The notes under the pieces are model-generated. The model saw only the letters and a program-made list of their open reading frames with translations. It did not search any database and was not told the origin of the DNA. From Marinobacter sp. LQ44 (GTDB taxonomy: Bacteria > Pseudomonadota > Gammaproteobacteria > Pseudomonadales > Oleiphilaceae), in assembly GCF_001447155.2 (NCBI RefSeq), contig NZ_CP014754.1, positions 2,542,001 through 2,606,000 of the forward strand: a stretch of 64,000 nucleotides of DNA, written 5' to 3'. Each line of letters opens with the position of its first letter. Within the stretch, counting starts at the first letter, position 1. Of this stretch, positions 8,491 through 15,436 are shown in pieces. The position numbers and the translations under genes are program-made.

Positions 8491-9958
8491 TCAGCTCAGG
8501 ACATCTTCTTTTCAGCTGGCCCTGCTGTACATGGTTGTGTTTGCCACATCGGTATTCCTGTTGCTGGCATTCATCTACTGGCGCACGGCCGGCTTCATGA
8601 CCGCCCAGACCGATGAAACCATCGAAGCGGAAATCGCCGGTCTGGCGGAGCAGTACCGCGGGCGTGGCGTGAACGGACTGATCACCATCATCCGTGAGCG
8701 CGTCGCCCGGGACCCCAACGCCAAATCCATCTACCTGCTCACCACAGACGACTTCCTCAAGCTGGCCGGTAACATTGAAACCTGGCCAGGGGGCAGTCGC
8801 TCGTCGGACACCGGCTGGATCAACTTTACCCTGGATTCCTCCGTGGGCTGGCAGGGGCCGGAGCGGCTTGCCCGTGCCCGGATTTTTGAGGTCCAGGGCG
8901 GGTTGAAATTATTGGTGGGGCGGGATGTTGAAGAACTCACCAATCTCAAGCGGGTGATCGAAACCGCCATCAACTGGGGCATGGGCATCACCCTGGCACT
9001 GGCGTTACTGGGTGGCTTTTTGATGAGCCGTGGCACTACGCGCCGAATCGAAGTCATCAACAATACTTCCCGGCGAATCATGAACGGTCATCTGTCACTA
9101 CGCATACCCACCCGCGGCACCGAGGACGATTTTGATCAGCTCGCCGAAAACCTGAACCAGATGCTCGACCGCATTGTTTACCTGATGGAAGGTATTCGCC
9201 ATGTGTCAGACAGCATTGCCCACGACCTTCGCACCCCGCTGACGCGCCTGCGCAACCAGCTTGAGAACACCCTGATTGCCGTGGACAACGATGAGGCCCG
9301 GGAACAGGTGGGCAGGGCAGTGGCCGAGGCGGACCAGTTGCTGGCAACCTTCAACGCTCTGTTGCGGATTGCCCGGCTGGAAACCCGGGGGAATTCGGCG
9401 GACATGAAAGTGGTGTCCCTGGACGAGCTGGTCAGTGATGCCTGTGAATTGTACGAAGCCCTGGCGGAGGACAAGGAGCAAGCCTTCGCCCAGTCGCTGG
9501 AGCAAGGCGTGATGATCGAGGGTGATCGGGACCTGCTGTTCCAGATGATCAGCAACCTGATCGACAATGCGATCAAATACACACCGGAGCACGGTTCCAT
9601 CCAGGTGGTGGTTCGCCGCGATGGCGCGGGCGCGGTGTTTGAGGTGCAGGACTCCGGTATCGGTATACCGGACGACGAGAAAAGCCAGGTGTTCCAGCGC
9701 TTCTATAGGGTGGGCAAGAGTCGGTCACTGCCAGGCAACGGCCTGGGATTGAGCCTGGTCAGTGCGGTAGCAGAAATTCACCAGGGCCAGATTTTGCTTA
9801 GTGATACCCATGAGGGAGAGGAGCCGCCTGGCTTGACGGTCACCGTGCAGATGCCCGCCTATACCGGGGTCCGCAAGCGGATCAAGGCAACACCGGCCGA
9901 ACAGGCAGAGGAGACCCAGAACGATAGGTCGTCCTCTACCGAAACCAGTAGCGCCTGA
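8477..9958 (+). CDS. Sensor histidine kinase
   Basis: A 493-residue inner-membrane kinase paired with the upstream regulator. TM1 (about residues 13-38) and TM2 (about 165-188) flank a periplasmic domain of about 130 residues, followed by HAMP, the H-box SDSIAHDLRTPLTRL (His at about 247), the N-box NLIDNAIKYTPEHG, G1 DSGIGIPDD and G2 GNGLGLSLV. The GTG at 8477 is chosen because it begins a plausible short cytoplasmic lead; no strong ribosome binding site is visible, consistent with coupling to the regulator. The Glu/Thr/Ser-rich C-terminal tail is not conserved in such kinases. Confidence 0.9.
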   Translation: MKLLSQLRTSSFQLALLYMVVFATSVFLLLAFIYWRTAGFMTAQTDETIEAEIAGLAEQYRGRGVNGLITIIRERVARDPNAKSIYLLTTDDFLKLAGNIETWPGGSRSSDTGWINFTLDSSVGWQGPERLARARIFEVQGGLKLLVGRDVEELTNLKRVIETAINWGMGITLALALLGGFLMSRGTTRRIEVINNTSRRIMNGHLSLRIPTRGTEDDFDQLAENLNQMLDRIVYLMEGIRHVSDSIAHDLRTPLTRLRNQLENTLIAVDNDEAREQVGRAVAEADQLLATFNALLRIARLETRGNSADMKVVSLDELVSDACELYEALAEDKEQAFAQSLEQGVMIEGDRDLLFQMISNLIDNAIKYTPEHGSIQVVVRRDGAGAVFEVQDSGIGIPDDEKSQVFQRFYRVGKSRSLPGNGLGLSLVSAVAEIHQGQILLSDTHEGEEPPGLTVTVQMPAYTGVRKRIKATPAEQAEETQNDRSSSTETSSA

Positions 9959-9961
9959 GTC

Positions 9962-10234
9962 TTACTGACTGGCGCGAAAACGGTTAACCACCGGGCTGAT
10001 CAGTGCACCAGCGCGGGCTTCGACCAGGCCGCTGATGTGCTCGAACTGAGAGCGGCGACGGTCCACTTTGGCCTGAATGCTGTCCCATTCCCCTTCCAGA
10101 TGCTTCTGCTCAGCCATCAGAAAGGCCGCGATGTTGTGGCGATTCAGTTTGCTGGTGATGCCCAGACTGTCCAGGCGAAAGCCCAGGCTATCGACACCTT
10201 CCAGAGCCAGGTTCATCAGTTTTTTGGTGTTCAT
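9962..10234 (-). CDS. Small conserved-looking protein of unknown function
   Basis: A 90-residue helical, charged protein beginning MNTKKLMNLALEGVDSLGFR. TTTGGAGACAAATCC precedes the ATG (10234), giving a good ribosome binding site. There is no signal peptide, membrane segment or Cys motif. The gene is convergent with the kinase, only 3 bases from its stop. The amphipathic helices and lack of cysteines are compatible with a small phasin-like or coiled-coil protein, but no family is recognised. Confidence 0.65.
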   Translation of the reverse strand: MNTKKLMNLALEGVDSLGFRLDSLGITSKLNRHNIAAFLMAEQKHLEGEWDSIQAKVDRRRSQFEHISGLVEARAGALISPVVNRFRASQ

Positions 10235-10384
10235 GGATTTGTCTCCAAACGAAAAGTCAGTGTTGATTACCTCGCACGCTATCTCCGGCGCCTAGAGTGT
10301 ACAACCTAATTTCAGCCGATCAGCCAGGTTTCAGCCTTGCAAAAAGGTAATTCCGTGGCCACCGCCGGGTAATGCCCGCTCTGT

Positions 10385-10482
10385 AGAATGGAAATTGTAG
10401 ATGCAGAAGCAGGTAGAAAGTTGCTTGCTTCTCCCTCCAGCACAGCGCTAGCCTTATACCCCGTGACCCACGGGGTTTTTTT
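10385..10482 (+). ncRNA. Candidate small RNA upstream of greB
   Basis: The 288-base gap between the small minus-strand gene and greB contains no ORF but has RNA-like structure. A hairpin (AGAAGCA near 10401 pairing with TGCTTCT near 10434) is followed by a pyrimidine-rich single-stranded stretch and a strong intrinsic terminator. No plus-strand gene lies within the gap upstream of this terminator. No convincing promoter was found, so the 5' end is a guess. It could instead be a greB leader attenuator. Confidence 0.3.
10458..10482 (+). terminator. Intrinsic terminator upstream of greB
   Basis: An 8-bp stem (ACCCCGTG 10458-10465 with CACGGGGT 10469-10476) with a 3-base loop is followed by T7 (10476-10482). 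It lies 40 bases upstream of greB and would end a transcript coming from the gap or from the two-component operon. Confidence 0.85.
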
Positions 10483-10522
10483 ATGCCCTGAATTTTCTGT
10501 TTAACCCGGAATCCCTGATCTG

Positions 10523-11038
10523 ATGAGCAAGACCGAAGGTTCGACGGCTCCAAGACCGCGCTATATCACACCGGACGGCGAGCAGGCGTTACGGGAGGAG
10601 TTGCAGTACCTGTGGAAAGTGAAGCGTCCCGAAGTCACCCAAGCCGTGCGCGAGGCCGCCGCCTTGGGGGATCGCTCTGAGAATGCCGAATACATCTATG
10701 GCAAAAAGCAGCTACGGGAAATCGACCGGCGGGTAAGGTTCCTGAGCAAGCGCCTGGATGAACTTACCGTGGTCGACCGGCTGCCGGACGATCAAAGCCG
10801 GGTATTTTTCGGGGCCTGGGTCACCATCGAGGACGATGACGGTGAAGAACAGACCTACAGGTTGGTGGGTGCGGATGAATTTGACCTCGCCAAGGGCTAT
10901 CTGAGCATCAATGCCCCGCTTGCCATGGCATTGATCGGCAAGCATCTGGACGATGAGGTCTCCGTGAAAACGCCGGAGGGCTGGAAGACGGTGGTCATCA
11001 CCGGTATTCGGTATCAGCCGGCAGACACTGGCAAGTGA
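10523..11038 (+). CDS. greB: Transcription elongation factor GreB
   Basis: GreB rescues backtracked RNA polymerase by stimulating cleavage of the 3' RNA end. The N-terminal coiled coil carries the acidic tip region (AALGDRSENAEYIYGKKQLREIDRR, within residues 45-75), with the Asp/Glu pair that positions Mg2+. The C-terminal domain shows the FKBP-like Gre fold. The extended N-terminus (RPRYITPDGEQALREEL) and YIYGKK distinguish GreB from GreA. The 171-residue length is standard. The ribosome binding site is weak. Confidence 0.93.
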   Translation: MSKTEGSTAPRPRYITPDGEQALREELQYLWKVKRPEVTQAVREAAALGDRSENAEYIYGKKQLREIDRRVRFLSKRLDELTVVDRLPDDQSRVFFGAWVTIEDDDGEEQTYRLVGADEFDLAKGYLSINAPLAMALIGKHLDDEVSVKTPEGWKTVVITGIRYQPADTGK

Positions 11039-11147
11039 AAATCGTCACAGAATCGTCTTTTGGTTGAGCAAAGCGTCACCAATGGCGATAGACTGATCAA
11101 AAATTGTCACCCGAAAGGGCAATGGAAGATCAATCAGGGTTGATGCG

Positions 11148-11609
11148 ATGAATTCGTCAGAGTCACACACCGGTTCAAAATGGGCAGGTCTGGTCGCCAT
11201 GGCTACCGTGGTGCTATCGCTGGGGCTGATATCAGCCAGCGCTCAGGGTCAAAGCGCCGGCAACACAGCACCGGCGTTTGAACTGGAGCAGCGCTCTACC
11301 ATTGATACCATTCCGTTCCGCTCCATCGAAGAGGAAACCCTGGCCAATACGGTCATTGAGGGCGGGCTCGAAGCGCCGGCCGCAGGCGTTCCCGTGCAAA
11401 CCGCCAGTGACGACGACTTCTATCTTGATCCTCTGGCATTGCAGCCCAGAGACAGCCGTACCGATCTCGGGCGCTCCGAAATTCCGGTGGACATCCGGTT
11501 CAGCAATCCCAAGCTCATCCCGGGCCAGACCCACAGCAACACCTACTCGATCCGGCCACCGGAGAATCGCACCTACGATACTCTGAACGTCAATATGACC
11601 GGGCGCTGA
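11148..11609 (+). CDS. Putative exported protein of unknown function
   Basis: A 153-residue protein with a signal-peptide-like N-terminus: a hydrophobic core at about residues 13-30 and a plausible cleavage after SASAQG. The mature part is polar, has no cysteine and shows no recognised domain. The start at ATG 11148 has no clear ribosome binding site. It is a single-gene unit between greB and a minus-strand gene. Confidence 0.6.
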   Translation: MNSSESHTGSKWAGLVAMATVVLSLGLISASAQGQSAGNTAPAFELEQRSTIDTIPFRSIEEETLANTVIEGGLEAPAAGVPVQTASDDDFYLDPLALQPRDSRTDLGRSEIPVDIRFSNPKLIPGQTHSNTYSIRPPENRTYDTLNVNMTGR

Positions 11610-11635
11610 TTCCCCCGGCGCCACTTCGAACCTGT

Positions 11636-11947
11636 TCAGGCCACTGCTGCGTTCGGGGTGGCCGTCTTACCAAGTACGTCCTCGTAAAAGAAGGTCAGCG
11701 CCTGGGTGGCCTGGTTAAGCCTAGCCCGAGATACGCGGATCTTGTTGCTCAGATAATCCAGAAACAGCAGTTGATCTTCTGCCGCCAGATGAGCCGGGTC
11801 TTTTAGATCGTGAAACAGCACAAAACGGCTGATCCAGTGCAGGTAGGTTTGTTCGGCCCGCTGATTCAGCTGGCGTTTGCGGATGGCGGCCTGTACATCT
11901 CCGACCATACCGGGCCGTGAGTGCTCGAGCGCCTGGGTAATATCCAT
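11636..11947 (-). CDS. Orphan SAM-like N-terminal domain of an integron-type tyrosine recombinase
   Basis: A 103-residue protein resembling only the N-terminal core-binding domain of phage/integron integrases. AEQTYLHWISRFVLFHD, FLDYLSNKIRVSRARLNQATQAL and FFYEDVLGK match the style of IntI-like proteins. The catalytic domain (R..HxR..Y) is absent here and in the flanking DNA. Ordinary integrases of this type exceed 300 residues. It may be a remnant or a stand-alone DNA-binding domain. No attC sites were seen. Confidence 0.6.
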   Translation of the reverse strand: MDITQALEHSRPGMVGDVQAAIRKRQLNQRAEQTYLHWISRFVLFHDLKDPAHLAAEDQLLFLDYLSNKIRVSRARLNQATQALTFFYEDVLGKTATPNAAVA

Positions 11948-12089
11948 GGTGTGTACTCTTCAGAAAGCTTGTTGTTGTTATGTTGCGCGCATCATATGAC
12001 AAACGTTTGAACGGCGCAAAACCGAAGGCGGTATTTTCCTGCGGTTGAGGGCTGCACGCGCCAAAGGGGCGGGCACAGCCCAGGGAGTA

Positions 12090-12350
12090 TTACTTCAGTG
12101 AGTCGAGCTTATCGATGTACTGCTGCATAGCCTGATCGCTGGAGGTGCCTTTCAGCTTCTCCCAGGCGTCGTATTTGGCGCGGCCCACGAAATCCATCAT
12201 GCCCGGGCGCTTGCCGGACACGTCGCCTGCGGTGGCTTGCTTGTACAGGGCATAAAACTCAAGCTTCATCTCGTTGGACGGTTTGAAATCGCCCTCGGCG
12301 GTCTGGATATAGTTTACCGCTTCATCAAACTTCGCCTTCAGGTCACTCAT
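12090..12350 (-). CDS. Acyl-CoA-binding protein (ACBP family)
   Basis: An 86-residue four-helix protein with the ACBP signature YALYKQATAGD (about residues 32-42), then KRPGMMDFVGRAKYDAWEKLKG (about 47-68), whose Tyr/Lys/Trp residues contact CoA. ACBPs bind medium and long acyl-CoA esters in the cytosol. AAGGAGACACACC precedes the ATG. It is divergent from the T6SS operon. A GC-rich hairpin without a T-run lies just after the stop (about 12049-12081). Confidence 0.93.
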   Translation of the reverse strand: MSDLKAKFDEAVNYIQTAEGDFKPSNEMKLEFYALYKQATAGDVSGKRPGMMDFVGRAKYDAWEKLKGTSSDQAMQQYIDKLDSLK

Positions 12351-12557
12351 GGTGTGTCTCCTTGGTGTAAATGGTTGTCTCCTCGAAGGATATCGCGAGT
12401 ATAGCCTTGGCCGGCAGTGCCGTCATTGACTGAAACTGCATTCGGTCCGGCAACAGGGCTATCTGGCAAAAGTTTGCCCGACAGCACAGTTTGGGCCATT
12501 GCTGGCCAGTTTTTGCTTGAGAATGCCAGATCACCTGTGTACAGTTTGACGCGTTGT

Positions 12558-12582
12558 CTGCCAGGACGGCAGGCATCAAGGA
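12558..12582 (+). promoter_or_regulatory. GGA-loop hairpin in the tssB leader (possible RsmA/CsrA site)
   Basis: CTGCC (12558-12562) and GGCAG (12568-12572) form a perfect 5-bp stem around an AGGAC loop. A second AGGAC lies 10 bases further on, at about 12578-12582, some 40 bases before the tssB ATG. GGA in a short loop is the core of CsrA/RsmA recognition. No convincing sigma-70 promoter was identified in the 271-base gap between the ACBP gene and tssB. Confidence 0.3.
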
Positions 12583-12621
12583 CTGAACAACACTGCAAAT
12601 GAATTGCACAGGGAGCACGCC

Positions 12622-13119
12622 ATGTCTGCCAAAGACGGTTCCGTCGCGCCGAAAGAGCGCATCAATATCAAGTATGTCCCCGCCACCGGCGACCAGCAGG
12701 CTGAAACCGAGCTGCCGCTGAAGATGTTTGTGGTTGGCGATTTCAAGGGCCATGCTGAAGAAACCCCCATCGAAGACCGCAAAGCCATTTCCGTTGACAA
12801 GAACAACTTCCGTTCTGTCATGAAGGAAGCCGGTCTGACTTTGTCTACGTCGGTCTCCAACAAGCTCGAAGAGAATGCCGATGACCTGCCGGTCAATCTG
12901 GAATTCCAGGGTTTGGACGACTTTTCTCCGGACAGCATTGCCCGCCAGGTACCCGAGCTGAAAAAACTGATCGAGCTGCGTGAAGCCCTGGTTGCCCTCA
13001 AGGGCCCGCTGGGCAACGTGCCTTCGTTCCGTTCCAAGCTGCAGGAACTGCTGGACAACGACAGCGCCCGGGAAAAACTGCTGGCCGAGCTCGAACTGGC
13101 CACCGAAGGCGGCGAGTAA
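12622..13119 (+). CDS. tssB: T6SS contractile sheath small subunit TssB (VipA)
   Basis: A 165-residue sheath protein that polymerises with TssC around the Hcp tube. Family features are the RINIKYVPATGDQQAETELPL start, the KMFVVGDFKG motif, the NLEFQGLDDFSPDSIARQVPEL segment and the C-terminal helix LVALKGPLGNVPSFRSKLQELL. AGGGAGCACGCC precedes ATG 12622. It is the first gene of the T6SS operon, with tssC 61 bases downstream. Confidence 0.96.
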   Translation: MSAKDGSVAPKERINIKYVPATGDQQAETELPLKMFVVGDFKGHAEETPIEDRKAISVDKNNFRSVMKEAGLTLSTSVSNKLEENADDLPVNLEFQGLDDFSPDSIARQVPELKKLIELREALVALKGPLGNVPSFRSKLQELLDNDSAREKLLAELELATEGGE

Positions 13120-13180
13120 GCGCACCACCGGAATCCGGTAACCAATACCGATTATCAATCACGTACTGAAGGGATGTGGT

Positions 13181-14662
13181 ATGTCTGATACTGCTGTGCA
13201 GCAATCTGCTGCCTCCGAATCCGTAGCAGAAGGGTCCTTGCTGGACCAGGTCATGGCCAATAGCCGTATGGCGCCGGCCGACGAAGGTTACGATGTTGCC
13301 CGTAAAGGGGTAGCTACGTTTATCGCCAACCTGCTGAAAAGCGACGAAAAAGGCCAGCCGGTCAATAAGGCCCTGGTGGATCAGATGGTGGTCGAGCTGG
13401 ACCGCAAGATCAGTGCCCAGATGGATGAAATCCTGCACGCCCCCAAGCTGCAGGAACTGGAATCGTCCTGGCGCGGCCTGAAGCTGATGGTCGACCGCAC
13501 TGAATTCCGCGAGAACATCAAAGTCGACATCCTGCACGCCACCAAGCAGGAGTTGCTGGAAGACTTCGAGTTTGCACCGGACGTTACCCAGACCGGCTTC
13601 TACAAGCACATCTATGCCGCAGAATACGGCCAGTTCGGTGGTGAGCCGGTGGGTGCCATTGTCGGCAACTACGCCTTCAGTCCATCAACGCCAGACATGA
13701 AGCTGCTGCAGTACGTGTCCTCTGTAGGCGCCATGTCCCACGCGCCGTTCCTGTCCTCGGTGGCGCCGTCGTTCTTTGGTGTCGACAGCTACCAGGAACT
13801 GCCGGCTATCAAGGAGCTCAGTGCCGTCTTCGAAGGCCCGAAATACGCCAAGTGGCGCTCCCTGCGGGAATCCGAAGACGCCCGTTACCTGGGCCTGACC
13901 GCGCCGCGCTTCCTGCTGCGTGTGCCCTATGACCCAACCGAGAACCCGGTGCGCAGCTTCAACTACAAAGAAGAAGTCTCCGGCGACCACGAGCACTACC
14001 TATGGGGCAACACCGCCTATCTTTTGGCTACCCGCCTGACCGAGAGCTTCGCCAAGTACCGCTGGTGCCCGAACATCATCGGCCCGCAAAGCGGTGGTGC
14101 CGTGGAAGACCTGCCGGTGCACACCTTTGAGTCCTTCGGCCAGCTGGAAGCCAAGATTCCCACCGAAGTGCTGATCACCGACCGCCGGGAATACGAACTG
14201 GCGGAAGAAGGCTTCATCGCCCTGACCATGCGCAAGGGCAGCGACAACGCCGCGTTCTTCTCCGCCAACTCGGTGCAGAAGCCCAAGCAGTTCCCGAACA
14301 CCAAGGAAGGCAAAGAAGCCGAAACCAACTACAAGTTGGGTACCCAACTGCCGTACATGATGATCGTGAACCGCCTGGCTCACTACATCAAAGTGCTGCA
14401 GCGCGAACAGATCGGCTCCTGGAAAGAACGCCAGGATCTGGAGCGGGAACTGAACACCTGGATTCGCCAGTACGTGGCCGACCAGGAAAACCCGCCGGCG
14501 GAAGTTCGCAGCCGTCGCCCGTTGCGTGCAGCCAAGGTGGAAGTGTCGGAAGTGGAAGGCGATCCGGGCTGGTACCAGGTCTCCCTGGCCGTGCGCCCGC
14601 ACTTCAAGTACATGGGTGCCAACTTCGAACTCTCGCTGGTTGGCCGCCTGGACAAGGATTAA
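13181..14662 (+). CDS. tssC: T6SS contractile sheath large subunit TssC (VipB)
   Basis: A 493-residue protein of normal length. Conserved stretches include LESSWRGLKLMVDRT, KVDILHATKQELLEDFE, YGQFGGEPVGAIVGNYAF and, near the C-terminus, PYMMIVNRLAHYIKVLQREQIG. It forms the contractile sheath with TssB, and its N-terminal part interacts with ClpV for recycling in this system type. tssE follows after 3 bases. Confidence 0.97.
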   Translation: MSDTAVQQSAASESVAEGSLLDQVMANSRMAPADEGYDVARKGVATFIANLLKSDEKGQPVNKALVDQMVVELDRKISAQMDEILHAPKLQELESSWRGLKLMVDRTEFRENIKVDILHATKQELLEDFEFAPDVTQTGFYKHIYAAEYGQFGGEPVGAIVGNYAFSPSTPDMKLLQYVSSVGAMSHAPFLSSVAPSFFGVDSYQELPAIKELSAVFEGPKYAKWRSLRESEDARYLGLTAPRFLLRVPYDPTENPVRSFNYKEEVSGDHEHYLWGNTAYLLATRLTESFAKYRWCPNIIGPQSGGAVEDLPVHTFESFGQLEAKIPTEVLITDRREYELAEEGFIALTMRKGSDNAAFFSANSVQKPKQFPNTKEGKEAETNYKLGTQLPYMMIVNRLAHYIKVLQREQIGSWKERQDLERELNTWIRQYVADQENPPAEVRSRRPLRAAKVEVSEVEGDPGWYQVSLAVRPHFKYMGANFELSLVGRLDKD

Positions 14663-14665
14663 TCC

Positions 14666-15103
14666 ATGTTCGGCGCCACTGGCACTGACGGCGTTCGCAA
14701 TACCGGCAGCCTGTTTGAACGGCTCGAACAGGCCGCCGCCCCGGCGGGGCAGAGCATGGGTGAAGTGACCCATGTGGTGGAATCCATCAAGCGCCACCTG
14801 GTACGCCTGCTGAATGCCCATCCGGGCAACAGCGCCAGCGTACCGGACCTTGGCCTGCTGGATTTCAACGATGCCACCCTGGGTACTCAGGATTTGAGTA
14901 TCCAGATTCGCGGGGCGATTCGTCAGTGCATCGAGAAGTTCGAGCCGCGGGTCAAGCGGGTGGATGTGGTGGCGTTGCCGCCGGGCCCGGACCCGCTGCA
15001 GTTGAAGTTTCAGGTGACGGTTTATCTGCAGGTAGCCGGTGCTGATGACCGGACGACCATTGATCTGGTCCTCGATGATAAGCGCTATTACCGGGTGCTG
15101 TAA
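14666..15103 (+). CDS. tssE: T6SS baseplate subunit TssE (gp25-like)
   Basis: A 145-residue protein with the gp25-like fold. SIQIRGAIRQCIEKFEPRVKRVDV contains the conserved EPR motif needed for sheath nucleation. It ends with a beta-rich segment, TTIDLVLDDKRYYRVL. AAGGATTAATCC precedes the ATG, overlapping the tssC stop region. A 333-base gap with two long hairpin elements separates it from tssF. Confidence 0.93.
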   Translation: MFGATGTDGVRNTGSLFERLEQAAAPAGQSMGEVTHVVESIKRHLVRLLNAHPGNSASVPDLGLLDFNDATLGTQDLSIQIRGAIRQCIEKFEPRVKRVDVVALPPGPDPLQLKFQVTVYLQVAGADDRTTIDLVLDDKRYYRVL

Positions 15104-15143
15104 GACTTGGTGGGGACTTGGACTTTGGGCGGACACTGGAGTT

Positions 15144-15236
15144 GGGAGGGGGCGGGGATGCTTTTCTTCTGGGAAAAAACAACTCGCTTCGCTCAGACAT
15201 CTTTTTTCCCGGCAGAAAAGCATCCCCACCCCCTCC
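15144..15236. repeat. Long imperfect inverted repeat in the tssE-tssF gap
   Basis: Arms of about 35 bases (15144-15179 and 15202-15236) pair with only a few mismatches: GGAGGGGG.GGGGATGCTTTT against AAAAGCATCCCC.CCCCCTCC, closing on GGGAAAAAA/TTTTTTCCC. The 22-base loop contains CGCTTCGCTCAGACA. It is a different repeat type from the AYGGAY elements. It would fold strongly in the operon mRNA and could attenuate transcription or protect the upstream tssBCE message. Confidence 0.7.
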
Positions 15237-15292
15237 GTCAAACCTGAGTGTTTGCGGTCCGGGTGACTTTGAAGGCAAGTATGAGAGACAGG

Positions 15293-15393
15293 GTGTGGGT
15301 AGGCCTTTCCAAAAGTGTGCGGAGCCATGGATGGCGGAGCCCAAGCGTCCCACGGATGGGCTCGAAGCGTCTTTTGGAAAGGCCTACCCACAC
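15293..15393 (+). repeat. Long-stem AYGGAY element, copy 2 (inside the T6SS operon)
   Basis: A perfect 23-bp inverted repeat (15293-15315 with 15371-15393) shares the TTTCCAAAA/TTTTGGAAA core with the other copies but has different outer bases. Its loop holds GCC-ATGGAT-GGC (hexaloop 15327-15332) and CCC-ACGGAT-GGG (hexaloop 15352-15357), in sense orientation with the operon. With the neighbouring hairpin it fills the 15104-15436 gap, which has no gene. Confidence 0.8.
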
Positions 15394-15436
15394 GCTGGCT
15401 CGGAGCTAGACAAAGCGCAGACAAGGTTCAGTAAAG

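Noticed and set aside
9958..10234. Plus-strand frames in the 9962-10309 region
   Set aside because: The minus-strand 90-codon gene has a better ribosome binding site and normal codon use; the plus-strand frames have neither.
12462..12520. Two sigma-54-like boxes upstream of tssB (TGGC...TTGC near 12464 and 12503)
   Set aside because: In both, only 9 bases separate GG and GC instead of the required 10, so they should not work as -24/-12 promoters.
14000..15424. Long open frame on the minus strand across tssC/tssE
   Set aside because: It is a shadow of GC-rich codon use in tssC, with low-complexity composition and no recognisable domain, and it runs through the hairpin elements. Similar shadows at 15428-17131, 20653-22218 and 30978-32489 were rejected for the same reason.
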